From SSSZ01 sp035345935 (GTDB taxonomy: Bacteria; Pseudomonadota; Gammaproteobacteria; Burkholderiales; Rhodocyclaceae), in contig DAORDK010000124.1 of assembly GCA_035345935.1 (NCBI GenBank), positions 1 through 8,593 of the forward strand: 8,593 bases of DNA, in the 5' to 3' direction. The notes under the pieces are model-generated. The model searched no databases and had not been told where the DNA came from. It saw only the letters and a program-made list of their open reading frames with translations. Below are positions 1-6,310 of the stretch, piece by piece; position 1 is the first letter of the stretch; every line of letters begins with the position of its first letter. Position numbers and translations under genes: made by a program.

Positions 1-600
1 GCCGCGCTGCAGCAGTATGACCTCCAGGGTGCGGTGCAACTGCGCCTGGGCGCGGAAGAGATCAATCTGAGCCCCAACGGGGTCAACATCCCCCTGGAAG
101 TCGGCATTCTGACCCATGTTCGCGCTTCCGGGCGCATCTTCCAGTTCAAGACGAGGGCGGCCTTCAATTACGGGGGCGTGACGGTCATGCTCAACAATCT
201 GCCCCTGGACGATCCCGACAAGGTGGGGCGCATCCGCGACAATGTCGCCATCCTGGCCGAAGGGGCCGACGCCCGTCTTCAAGCCATCGGGGTCGAACGG
301 GAAAACCGGCGCCGGCAGCAAGGGGTAGTGGAAGCCCTTCCCCAGGTGCACGATGCTTTGGAGAGTCTCCAGGACAGCTATCGTCGTACCAGTTTCCACC
401 TGACCCAGCACATGATCGAGTTCCAGGAGGCGCTGATGAAGTCCTTCGTGCACTTGGGGCTCACCGAAGGCCAGGAGGATTTTCTCAATCGTCTGGCCAA
501 CGAGCATATGCAGCGCATCGTCGCCGCCCAGGATCAGAATCTCACGGTTGTCGATCAGTTGCGCCAGGTCGCCGATCAGCTTGGCACGCTGGCCGGCTGA
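1..600 (+). CDS. Hypothetical protein, C-terminal part (5' end outside window)
   Basis: The frame is open from base 1 to a TGA at 598-600 (199 codons visible). A GTG at 34 could serve as a start, but open sequence before it (AALQQYDLQG) suggests the gene begins upstream of the window. The first 80 or so visible residues look like an alpha/beta domain, with an INLSPNGVNIPL stretch and then a conserved-looking segment, LPLDDPDKVGRIRDN followed by AILAEGADARLQAI. The remaining 100 or so residues are charged, Q/E/L-rich and probably helical or coiled coil, ending in QVADQLGTLAG. No GGDEF, histidine kinase or MCP signalling motif is visible. My impression that the DPD-GRIRDN-AILAEGADAR segment resembles accessory domains of sensory or cyclic-di-GMP proteins is recollection only. 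No function is assigned. The gene converges on miaA with only seven bases between the two stops. Confidence 0.75.
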   Translation, partial: AALQQYDLQGAVQLRLGAEEINLSPNGVNIPLEVGILTHVRASGRIFQFKTRAAFNYGGVTVMLNNLPLDDPDKVGRIRDNVAILAEGADARLQAIGVERENRRRQQGVVEALPQVHDALESLQDSYRRTSFHLTQHMIEFQEALMKSFVHLGLTEGQEDFLNRLANEHMQRIVAAQDQNLTVVDQLRQVADQLGTLAG

Positions 601-607
601 GCTTGCC

Positions 608-1561
608 CTAGCACCTCGCCTGGTCGGCGAGGAAGGCCTCTGTCCGACGGGCGATGCGGTCGATCAGATCGGGGGCCAGGCAGTCGAAGGTTTCGCAAGC
701 GAATGAATTGCTGAGCCAGGTCATCTGGCGCTTGGCGAGTTGACGTGTGGCATAGATGCCGCGGTCTCGCATCTCCTGCCGGGGAATCAAACCGTCCTGG
801 GCCTCCCAGACTTGACGGTAACCGACCGAGCGCATCGAGGGCAGATCCACACTGAGGGTGTAGCGTGCCCGTAGCCGGGTCAGCTCTTCTTCCAGCCCGG
901 CCAACAGCATGGCGTCGAAACGGCGCGCGATGCGGGCATGCAGTTCGCTGCGGTCGTCAGCGCGCAAGCCCAGGCTGAGCAATCGCCAGGGTAGGGGGAT
1001 TCCCGTTGTTTGCGCATGCCAATCCGAGAGGGGGCGGCCGGAGACGCGAAAGACCTCCAGGGCGCGCTGGATGCGCTGGCCGTCCCGCGGTGCGAGCCGC
1101 GCAGCCGTGCCTGGGTCGCAGAGGGCAAGTTCGGCGTGGAGAGCAGGCCATCCCCGTTCTGCCGCTTCAGCGTCCAGCGCGGCCCTTACCGCCGCATCCG
1201 CGGGCGGCAGCTCGGCCAAACCCTGGATCAGGGCTCGGAAATAAAGCATCGTACCCCCGACCAGCAAGGGGACCCGGCCGGAAGCCGAGATGTCGGCCAT
1301 GGCCGCCAGGGCATCGGCCCGAAAGCGTGCCGCCGAGTAGGACTCTTCCGGCGAAATCAGATCGATCAGCCGATGGGGGTGGCGGGCCAGAGTCGCGGCG
1401 TCCGGCTTGGCAGTGCCGATGTCCATGTCGCGATAGACCTGGGCCGAATCGACGCTGATCAAAGCGACCGGGAAACGGTCTGCCAAGGCCAGCGCAACGG
1501 CGGTCTTGCCGCTCGCCGTCGGGCCCATGAGCAGGATGGCGGGAGGGAGGGGGGAAGCCAT
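608..1561 (-). CDS. miaA: tRNA dimethylallyltransferase MiaA
   Basis: MiaA transfers the dimethylallyl group of DMAPP to N6 of adenosine 37 in tRNAs that read UNN codons, the first step towards the ms2i6A modification that stabilises codon-anticodon pairing. It acts in the cytoplasm. The 317 residues match the usual family length. Visible motifs are the P-loop GPTASGKT (13-20), DSAQVYRDMDIGTAKP (38-53) with the expected catalytic Asp, GGTMLYFRAL (102-111), DGQRIQRALEV (160-170), SVGYRQ (245-250) and the C-terminal ATRQLAKRQMTWL (271-283), all intact. ATG at 1561 is chosen because the P-loop follows at the normal distance, with AGGA about ten bases upstream. The frequent mutL or hfq neighbours are absent here: the gene is divergent from a DUF2478 gene and convergent with an unrelated protein, so it is probably transcribed alone. 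Confidence 0.97.
   Translation of the reverse strand: MASPLPPAILLMGPTASGKTAVALALADRFPVALISVDSAQVYRDMDIGTAKPDAATLARHPHRLIDLISPEESYSAARFRADALAAMADISASGRVPLLVGGTMLYFRALIQGLAELPPADAAVRAALDAEAAERGWPALHAELALCDPGTAARLAPRDGQRIQRALEVFRVSGRPLSDWHAQTTGIPLPWRLLSLGLRADDRSELHARIARRFDAMLLAGLEEELTRLRARYTLSVDLPSMRSVGYRQVWEAQDGLIPRQEMRDRGIYATRQLAKRQMTWLSNSFACETFDCLAPDLIDRIARRTEAFLADQARC
614..632. terminator. Possible bidirectional hairpin at convergent gene ends
   Basis: CCTCGCC (614-620) and GGCGAGG (626-632) form a perfect 7-bp stem with a 5-base loop. It starts 13 bases after the stop of the left-edge gene and lies inside the last codons of miaA. No clear T run follows on either strand, so intrinsic termination is uncertain. 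It could simply reflect GC-rich coding sequence. Confidence 0.3.
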
Positions 1562-1628
1562 GGCCGGCGAATCCTACCATCGGCCGGGCCGTGGGCGCGA
1601 CTTTGATCTCCGGCCCAGGGGTGAGAAA
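1562..1628. promoter_or_regulatory. Divergent intergenic region of miaA and the DUF2478 gene
   Basis: These 67 bases must hold the upstream signals of both divergent genes unless promoters lie within the coding regions. AGGA near 1571-1574 (minus strand reading) serves miaA, and AGGGGTGAG (1617-1625) serves the plus-strand gene. I could not identify a convincing -35/-10 pair on either strand. Confidence 0.4.
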
Positions 1629-2165
1629 ATGGCAGCCGCCATGAAAACCACGACCACTTTCCCCCTCGCCGCCGTTCGCTACACGCCCCAGACCCCTATC
1701 GAAAGCCTTCTGGACCAAGCCGTCCAGGCATTGCGCGCGCGCGGCGTACGCCTCGGCGGGGTCGTCCAGCACGATGTCTCCGGCGAGACTGGCCGCATCT
1801 GTCAGATGGAATTGGAGGATGTCGCCAGCGGCCGGCGCATCCGGCTCTCCCAGGATCTGGGCAGCGGATCGATTTCCTGCGGCGTCGATTCATCGGGCCT
1901 TGCCGATGCGGCGGTTGCCATCCGCGATGCGGTGGAGACCGGCGCCGAACTCGTGGTGATCAATAAGTTCGGTACCCAGGAGGTGGAAGGGGGGGGCTTG
2001 CGCGACGAAATCGGGCTGGTCGTCGCAGCCGGGGTGCCCCTCCTGACCTCGGTGGGCGAGCGCTATCTCGACGCGTGGCGGGAATTTACGGGAGGCGAGG
2101 CTGAGCTCCTGGAACCCAGTCTCGACGCCATTCTGGCCTGGTGGGAGGCGCTCCGGCGCAATTGA
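1629..2165 (+). CDS. DUF2478 family protein
   Basis: The product is 178 residues. It shows features I associate with DUF2478, a P-loop-NTPase-like family of unknown function sometimes found near molybdenum or nitrogenase genes: an opening beta strand and helix ending in LRARGVRLGGVVQHD (36-49), then LEDVASGRRIRLSQDLGSGS (62-81), CGVDSSGLADA (84-94), and the fingerprint INKFGTQEVEGGGLRDEI (111-128) followed by AAGVPLLTSV (133-142). There is no Walker A lysine motif near the N terminus, so classical ATP hydrolysis should not be assumed. The frame stays open further upstream, into DNA antisense to miaA. ATG 1629 is preferred because AGGGGTGAG lies just before it; ATG 1641 is the alternative and would remove four residues. 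No molybdate or nif genes are visible nearby. The family call is from memory and fairly secure; the function is unknown. Confidence 0.85.
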   Translation: MAAAMKTTTTFPLAAVRYTPQTPIESLLDQAVQALRARGVRLGGVVQHDVSGETGRICQMELEDVASGRRIRLSQDLGSGSISCGVDSSGLADAAVAIRDAVETGAELVVINKFGTQEVEGGGLRDEIGLVVAAGVPLLTSVGERYLDAWREFTGGEAELLEPSLDAILAWWEALRRN

Positions 2166-2168
2166 ACT

Positions 2169-2188
2169 ACGCGGCGCGGGCGCCGCGT
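2169..2188. terminator. Bidirectional hairpin between convergent genes
   Basis: ACGCGGCG (2169-2176) pairs perfectly with CGCCGCGT (2181-2188) around a CGGG loop. It lies between the stop of the DUF2478 gene (2165) and that of the FHA gene (2213), a typical place for a shared terminator. The T tracts are weak (TTGTAT on the plus side), so termination efficiency is unknown. Confidence 0.5.
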
Positions 2189-2212
2189 TGTATGCCGGCT
2201 CAATCGGCGGCC

Positions 2213-3145
2213 TTAGCCCAGACTCACCCGAAACTTCATCTGTCCGTGCTTGCCCAGGACGATGAGGTCGCCATCCTTCAGTTCGAGTTCCTGCACCGGG
2301 GCTCCCAGATTGTCGTTGAGATAGGTGCCGTTGGTCGAATGCATGTCCTTGAGGATCAGGCGACCCTGCACCGGGCCGATCCAGGCGTGGCGATTGGAGA
2401 TCTGGCTGTCGGGGACGACCACGTCGGCCTCCTGGGAACGCCCGATGACCACACCGTTGGCGACGGGAAAGCTCATCCCCTGGACCACCCCCACGACGCA
2501 CACCAGGCGGGCTTGGTCGAGAGCGCCGAAGCGTACGGTGGATTCCTCGCGGGAAGGGAGGGGCGGTGCGGCGTTCGGTAAAGGTGGTGGAACTGCCGGA
2601 GCGGCTGGCGCGGGGCGGGCAGAGGGAGGAAGGGGAGGCGGCGCCGCCTGGGGCCAGGCCCCCGAGGGCGGCGGGGCACCCCAGGAGGCGGGAGCCGGGG
2701 TGCCGGCGTAGGCGGCGAGCAAGCGGCGGAATCCCGAGACCTTGAGCCAGTGGAGAATCCAGCAGACGAGTCCGGCCAAGCCCAGAAGGAGGCCGATGAA
2801 GGGAATGACCGAAAGCAGGCTGAGAATGGCGGCGGCGAGGCCCAGGGCCAAACCCCCGTCGCCGAAGGCATCGGTACGGCGGGCCTCGCCTTCCTTCTTC
2901 AGCGAAACCGAGAGCATGACGACGGCTGCGATCAGCGCCAGGAAACCGAGATAGGGCACGAGGCCGAGCCAGACCAGGGCAGTGGGGACCTGGGGTCGGA
3001 AAGCCGGCTGCAGGGCATCGAAGCAGCGCTGAAGGTTGAGGATGTACAGCGCGAGGACGGCATAAACGGCAAGCAGGAATACCAGGGCGATGAGTCCCAT
3101 GATTCCAAATCCGAGGAGTGCGCTTGCGGCGGCGGGATCTCCCAT
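2213..3145 (-). CDS. Membrane-anchored FHA-domain protein
   Basis: The 310-residue product has three parts. Residues 7-134 contain hydrophobic membrane segments (about 7-37, 55-81, and a long 98-134 stretch that may be two helices). Residues 149-199 are a Pro/Ala-rich linker. Residues 213-309 form a forkhead-associated domain with GRS (235-237), SNRHA (250-254) and STNGTYLN (270-277), the residues that normally bind phosphothreonine. The FHA domain therefore probably faces the cytoplasm on a flexible tether. ATG 3145 is chosen because the first membrane helix follows directly; an in-frame GTG at 3178 would add 11 residues (MPSSTSAKNPA), and neither start has a strong ribosome site. No Ser/Thr kinase, phosphatase or type VI secretion gene lies in the window, so its partner is unknown. 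It is separated from the recQ operon by about 90 bases and a hairpin, so it is probably its own transcription unit. Confidence 0.88.
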   Translation of the reverse strand: MGDPAAASALLGFGIMGLIALVFLLAVYAVLALYILNLQRCFDALQPAFRPQVPTALVWLGLVPYLGFLALIAAVVMLSVSLKKEGEARRTDAFGDGGLALGLAAAILSLLSVIPFIGLLLGLAGLVCWILHWLKVSGFRRLLAAYAGTPAPASWGAPPPSGAWPQAAPPPLPPSARPAPAAPAVPPPLPNAAPPLPSREESTVRFGALDQARLVCVVGVVQGMSFPVANGVVIGRSQEADVVVPDSQISNRHAWIGPVQGRLILKDMHSTNGTYLNDNLGAPVQELELKDGDLIVLGKHGQMKFRVSLG

Positions 3146-3233
3146 GGCCGGGTTCTTGGCGGAAGTTGAGGAGGGCACATTCTGGCGGAAACCGATGCGG
3201 GTGGCAAACGGCTGCGGCGGCCGAGAACCTGAC

Positions 3234-3258
3234 GGTGCCCCGGAAGCGCCGGGGCGCC
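3234..3258 (-). terminator. Putative terminator after recQ
   Basis: GCCCCGG (3237-3243) and CCGGGGC (3249-3255) form a perfect 7-bp stem with a 5-base loop, extended by two more pairs beyond one A/C mismatch as read on the minus strand. It begins within 15 bases of the recQ stop, as expected for the end of the minus-strand operon. The following RNA (GUCAGGUUCUC) is only weakly U-rich. The rest of the 3179-3269 gap shows nothing clear. Confidence 0.45.
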
Positions 3259-3269
3259 GGGAGGATCGC

Positions 3270-5114
3270 CTAGCCGCCCAGGGCGATCAGTTCGAGAAGA
3301 CGACTGCCATAGCGTTCGAGTTTGGCACTGCCGATTCCCGGTACCGTGGCGAGATGGTCGCGGGTTGCCGGACGCAGGGTGGCAAGCTCCCTCAGGCTGC
3401 GGTCGTGCAGAATCACGTAGGCGGGGACGCCCAATTCCAGGGCGGTGTCGCTGCGCCAGCGCCGAAGCGCTTCGAACAGGCCCGCATCGGCGGGGTGCAG
3501 CTCTGCATATCCTGCATTGCGGTTGGCCGTCGGGCGGGCCTTGCGGACCGGTCGTCGCAACGAGACCGGCGATTCTCCGCGCAGGACGGGGCGGGCGGCA
3601 TCGGTGAGATGCAAGGCACCATGGTCGGTGAGTTCCACGTGGACCAGCCCGGCCGCGGCGAGCTGGCGAAAGACGCTGCGCCAGACCGAGTCGTCGAGAT
3701 CGGCCCCGACGCCGAAAGTGGGCAGCGTGTCGTGGCGCCACTGGCGTATTTTTTCCGTGGACTTGCCGCGCAAGACATCGATCAGATGGACGACACCAAA
3801 GCGTTGCCCGGTGCGGAGTATGGCCGACAGGGCCTTCTGGGCGGCGATGGTGCCATCCCAGAGTTCCGGCGGTTCGATGCAGACATCGCAATTTCCGCAG
3901 GGCTCGGCGGATTCTCCGAAGTAGTTCAGAAGCACCTGACGGCGGCAGCGCGGAGCCTCGCAGTAGGCGAGAAGCGTGGTGAGGCGCTGGGTTTCCAGGC
4001 GCTTCTGCTCTTCTCCAGCGCCGGATTCGCCGATGCGGGCCTGCTGCAGGGCCACATCCTGGAGGCCATAGGTCATCCAGGCTTCGGCGGGGTCGCCATC
4101 GCGGCCGGCGCGGCCGGTCTCCTGGTAATAGGCCTCGATGCTCTTGGGCAGGTCCAGGTGGGCGACGAAGCGGACGTCGGGTTTGTCGATGCCCATGCCG
4201 AACGCGATGGTGGCGACCATCACCAGGCCTTCATCGCGCAGGAAGCGCCGCTGGTGGGCCGCCCGCTCCGCGTTGGGCATTCCAGCGTGGTAGGGAAGGG
4301 CGGGATAGCCTTGCAGCGAGAGCCAGGCTGCCGTCTCTTCGACCTTCTTGCGACTGAGGCAGTAGACGATGCCGGACTGGCCGCGCCGGCCGGACAGGAA
4401 GGCGAGGAGCTGCTTGCGCGGATTGTCCTTCTCGACCACGGTATAGCGGATATTGGGGCGGTCGAAGCTGGAAACGAAAACGCGGGCCTCGGAAAGGCCC
4501 AGACGGGTGAGGATTTCGCTTCGCGTGGCGGCATCGGCCGTGGCCGTCAGGGCAATGCGGGGCACCGCCGGGTAGCGCTCGTGGAGGGCCGTGAGTTGCA
4601 GGTACTCGGGGCGGAAATCGTGTCCCCACTGGGAAACGCAGTGGGCCTCGTCGATGGCGAAAAGGGCCAGTTTGCGGGATTCGTAGAGGGCATCGAGCAT
4701 CGCCAGGGTGCGGTCGAGGAGCAAACGCTCGGGGGCGATATAGACCAGATCGAGGGCGTTGCCGAACATGGCCTGTTCGACGGCCTGGGCCTCGCGCCAG
4801 TCCAGGGTCGAATTGAGGCAGGCCGCCCGGACGCCGGCCTGGGTCAGCGCATCGACCTGGTCCTGCATGAGGGCGATGAGAGGCGAGACGACGATTCCGC
4901 AGCCGGATCGCAGCAGGGAAGGAATCTGGTAGCAGAGGCTTTTGCCGCCGCCGGTGGGCATGAGCACCAGGGCGTCGCCGCCGTTGCCCACATGGCCGAT
5001 GATCTCCTCCTGGCTACCGCGGAAGGCTGGATAGCCGAAGACTCGCTGCAGGACGTCGAGGGCCGATTTCACGGCGGCGTCAGGGGAGCGGATGGCGAGC
5101 CAGTCGTTCGCCAT
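3270..5114 (-). CDS. recQ: ATP-dependent DNA helicase RecQ
   Basis: RecQ is a 3'-5' superfamily 2 DNA helicase acting in recombination initiation and fork repair. From ATG 5114 the product is 614 residues, close to E. coli RecQ (609). Motifs in order: FRGSQEEII (31-39), Walker A MPTGGGKS (52-59), SPLIALMQDQV (77-87), DEAHCVSQWGHDFRPEY (155-171), ALTATA (188-193), GIVYCLSRKK (248-257), and TIAFGMGIDKPDVRFVAHLDLP to QETGRAGRDG (303-340). The zinc site has Cys 390, 406, 409 and 412 (CGNCDVC). RQC and C-terminal HRDC domains follow (HRDC about 541-614, with ATVPGIGSAKLERYG). The frame is open to 5189, but residues before 5114 do not look like RecQ and lie within lpxH. With ATG 5114 the gene overlaps the lpxH end by 35 bases; a GTG at 5072, just past the lpxH stop, is the alternative. 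All key residues are intact. Confidence 0.97.
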   Translation of the reverse strand: MANDWLAIRSPDAAVKSALDVLQRVFGYPAFRGSQEEIIGHVGNGGDALVLMPTGGGKSLCYQIPSLLRSGCGIVVSPLIALMQDQVDALTQAGVRAACLNSTLDWREAQAVEQAMFGNALDLVYIAPERLLLDRTLAMLDALYESRKLALFAIDEAHCVSQWGHDFRPEYLQLTALHERYPAVPRIALTATADAATRSEILTRLGLSEARVFVSSFDRPNIRYTVVEKDNPRKQLLAFLSGRRGQSGIVYCLSRKKVEETAAWLSLQGYPALPYHAGMPNAERAAHQRRFLRDEGLVMVATIAFGMGIDKPDVRFVAHLDLPKSIEAYYQETGRAGRDGDPAEAWMTYGLQDVALQQARIGESGAGEEQKRLETQRLTTLLAYCEAPRCRRQVLLNYFGESAEPCGNCDVCIEPPELWDGTIAAQKALSAILRTGQRFGVVHLIDVLRGKSTEKIRQWRHDTLPTFGVGADLDDSVWRSVFRQLAAAGLVHVELTDHGALHLTDAARPVLRGESPVSLRRPVRKARPTANRNAGYAELHPADAGLFEALRRWRSDTALELGVPAYVILHDRSLRELATLRPATRDHLATVPGIGSAKLERYGSRLLELIALGG

Positions 5115-5802
5115 CCCAGGCCAGGGCTTCACCGCGATCTTCGTGCCAGTCGGCGAGCACCCAGCGCTCGACATGGATGCCGTCGACAATATGGTCGTGG
5201 GTTGCGGGACGATGGGTATGGCCGTGGATGAAGGTCGCGTAGCCGTGGGCGCGCAGAAAGTCCTCCGTCTCCCCGGGATTGATATCCATCAGATAGGCGG
5301 CCTTGTCCTGCTTGCCCGCTTCGCTACGCTCGCGCATCTGGGCGGCGATGGCGCGGCGTTCGGCCAGGGGCTTCCCGAGGAAGGCGGTCTGCCAGGCGGG
5401 CGAACGGACCTGAGCGCGGAACGCCATGTAATCGCGGTCGTCGGTGCACAGGGCGTCGCCGTGGGAAAGGATGAATTGCCACTCGGGGGTGGAGAGCACG
5501 TAGGGGTCGGGGAGGATGCTCACCCCGGATGCCGCGGCGAATACCTCTCCGAGGAGAAAGTCTCGGTTGCCGTGCTGGAGAGCGATGGCCAGGCCTGCGT
5601 CCGTCGCCGTGCGCAATGCGCCAACGATACTCGCCGGGTAACTCGCGCCCCGGTCGTCGTCGCCTATCCAGGCGTCGAACAGGTCACCCAGGATGTAGAG
5701 CGTTTCCGCGTCTCGAGCGGGGCCGGCAAGGAAGTCGAGGAACAAACGCGTCGCCCCGGGGGACCGGGGCGACAGGTGCAGGTCGGAGATGAACAGGAGC
5801 AA
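5080..5802 (-). CDS. lpxH: UDP-2,3-diacylglucosamine diphosphatase LpxH
   Basis: LpxH hydrolyses UDP-2,3-diacylglucosamine to lipid X (2,3-diacylglucosamine 1-phosphate) plus UMP, an essential lipid A step at the inner face of the cytoplasmic membrane. It is a manganese-dependent calcineurin-like phosphoesterase. The 240 residues match the family length and every metal ligand is present: D7 and H9 (SDLHL), D40 (GDLFDAWIGDD, 39-49), N79 (GNRD, 78-81), H114 (SHGD), H195 and H197 (HGHTHRP, 193-199). No ATG fits: the frame has TTG at 5802, giving MLLFISDLHL, two bases after the ppiB stop, with GGAAG ten bases before it. The TTG start and tight spacing suggest translation coupled to ppiB at modest level. 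ppiB-lpxH adjacency is also seen in E. coli. A strong hairpin lies within the early codons (5750-5773). Confidence 0.96.
   Translation of the reverse strand: MLLFISDLHLSPRSPGATRLFLDFLAGPARDAETLYILGDLFDAWIGDDDRGASYPASIVGALRTATDAGLAIALQHGNRDFLLGEVFAAASGVSILPDPYVLSTPEWQFILSHGDALCTDDRDYMAFRAQVRSPAWQTAFLGKPLAERRAIAAQMRERSEAGKQDKAAYLMDINPGETEDFLRAHGYATFIHGHTHRPATHDHIVDGIHVERWVLADWHEDRGEALAWDGERLARHPLP
5750..5773 (-). other. Perfect 10-bp inverted repeat inside early lpxH
   Basis: Plus-strand GTCGCCCCGG (5750-5759) pairs without mismatch with CCGGGGCGAC (5764-5773) around a 4-base loop. In the lpxH mRNA it spans roughly codons 10-18, starting 29 bases after the TTG, and is followed by GCGUUUGUU. 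This is the shape of an intrinsic terminator or attenuator, though the U tract is interrupted. It may be a chance product of GC-rich codons (SPRSPGAT). Confidence 0.5.
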
Positions 5803-5804
5803 GC

Positions 5805-6296
5805 TTAGACGACTTCCGCCTTCTCGATCACCACATCCTCGACCGGAACGTCCTGGTGGAAACCCTTGCTGCCGGTGCGCACGCCGCGGATGGCGTCGAC
5901 GACGTCCATGCCCTCGGTCACCTCGCCGAAGACGCAGTAGCCCCAGCCCTGACCCGTGGGAGCCTTGAAGTCGAGGAAATCGTTGTCGACGACATTGATG
6001 AAGAACTGGGCGGTGGCGGAATGGGGGTCGTTGGTCCGTGCCATGGCGACGGTGCCGCGCTTGTTCTTCAAGCCATTGGCCGCCTCGTTGTCGATGGGGG
6101 CCTGGGTCTCCTTCTGCTTCATCCCCGGCTCGAAGCCGCCGCCCTGGATCATGAAGTTCTTGATGACCCGGTGGAAGACGGTCTTGTCGTAGTGACCGGC
6201 CTTGACGTAGGCGAGGAAATTTTCGACCGTCTTGGGAGCCTTGTCGGCGTTGAGCGTGAGGGTAAAGGCGCCGAGGCTGGTGGTGAATTTGACCAT
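5805..6296 (-). CDS. ppiB: Cytoplasmic peptidyl-prolyl cis-trans isomerase B (cyclophilin)
   Basis: This cyclophilin catalyses cis-trans isomerisation of X-Pro bonds during protein folding. The 163 residues match E. coli PpiB (164) closely, including FHRVIKNFMIQGGGFEPGMKQK (41-62), NEAANGLKNKRGTVAMART (70-88), PHSATAQFFINVVDNDFLDF (91-110) and GWGYCVFGEVTEGMDVVD (117-134). Catalytic Arg 43, Phe 48 and Gln 51 are present, with Phe in place of the Trp of human cyclophilin A, as is usual in bacteria. There is no signal peptide, so it should be cytoplasmic. ATG 6296 has AAGGA nine bases upstream, overlapping the TAA stop of ppiA. It sits 12 bases after ppiA and two bases before lpxH, so it is clearly part of the same transcript. 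Confidence 0.96.
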   Translation of the reverse strand: MVKFTTSLGAFTLTLNADKAPKTVENFLAYVKAGHYDKTVFHRVIKNFMIQGGGFEPGMKQKETQAPIDNEAANGLKNKRGTVAMARTNDPHSATAQFFINVVDNDFLDFKAPTGQGWGYCVFGEVTEGMDVVDAIRGVRTGSKGFHQDVPVEDVVIEKAEVV

Positions 6297-6305
6297 GGGG
6301 AGAAT

Positions 6306-6310
6306 TCCTT
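6306..6310 (-). promoter_or_regulatory. Ribosome binding site of ppiB overlapping the ppiA stop
   Basis: AAGGA on the minus strand lies nine bases before ATG 6296 and shares bases with the ppiA TAA (6309-6311). Ribosomes finishing ppiA would sit on the ppiB initiation site, which suggests coupled translation. Confidence 0.7.

Noticed and set aside
1541..1554. G-rich run GGGAGGGAGGGGGG opposite the MiaA N terminus
   Set aside because: Only three separable G runs are close together, so it does not meet the four-run quadruplex rule; it reflects proline and serine codons.
1010..1606. Plus-strand open frames over miaA
   Set aside because: They are antisense to an intact miaA, with low-complexity Arg/Gly/Ala translations.
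3157..3190. Direct repeat TGGCGGAA (3157-3164 and 3183-3190) near the FHA gene start
   Set aside because: An 8-base repeat with no second half-site or symmetry is likely by chance in this GC-rich DNA and cannot be called an operator.
3090..5231. 713-codon open frame on the plus strand, the longest in the window
   Set aside because: It is antisense to recQ, the lpxH end and the FHA start. Its translation is Gly/Ala/Glu/Asp-rich without domain motifs, while the minus strand encodes a complete RecQ with all motifs. It arises from high-GC codon use.
5092..5808. 238-codon plus-strand open frame over lpxH
   Set aside because: It is antisense to lpxH, which has all its metal-binding residues; the antisense product shows no domain.
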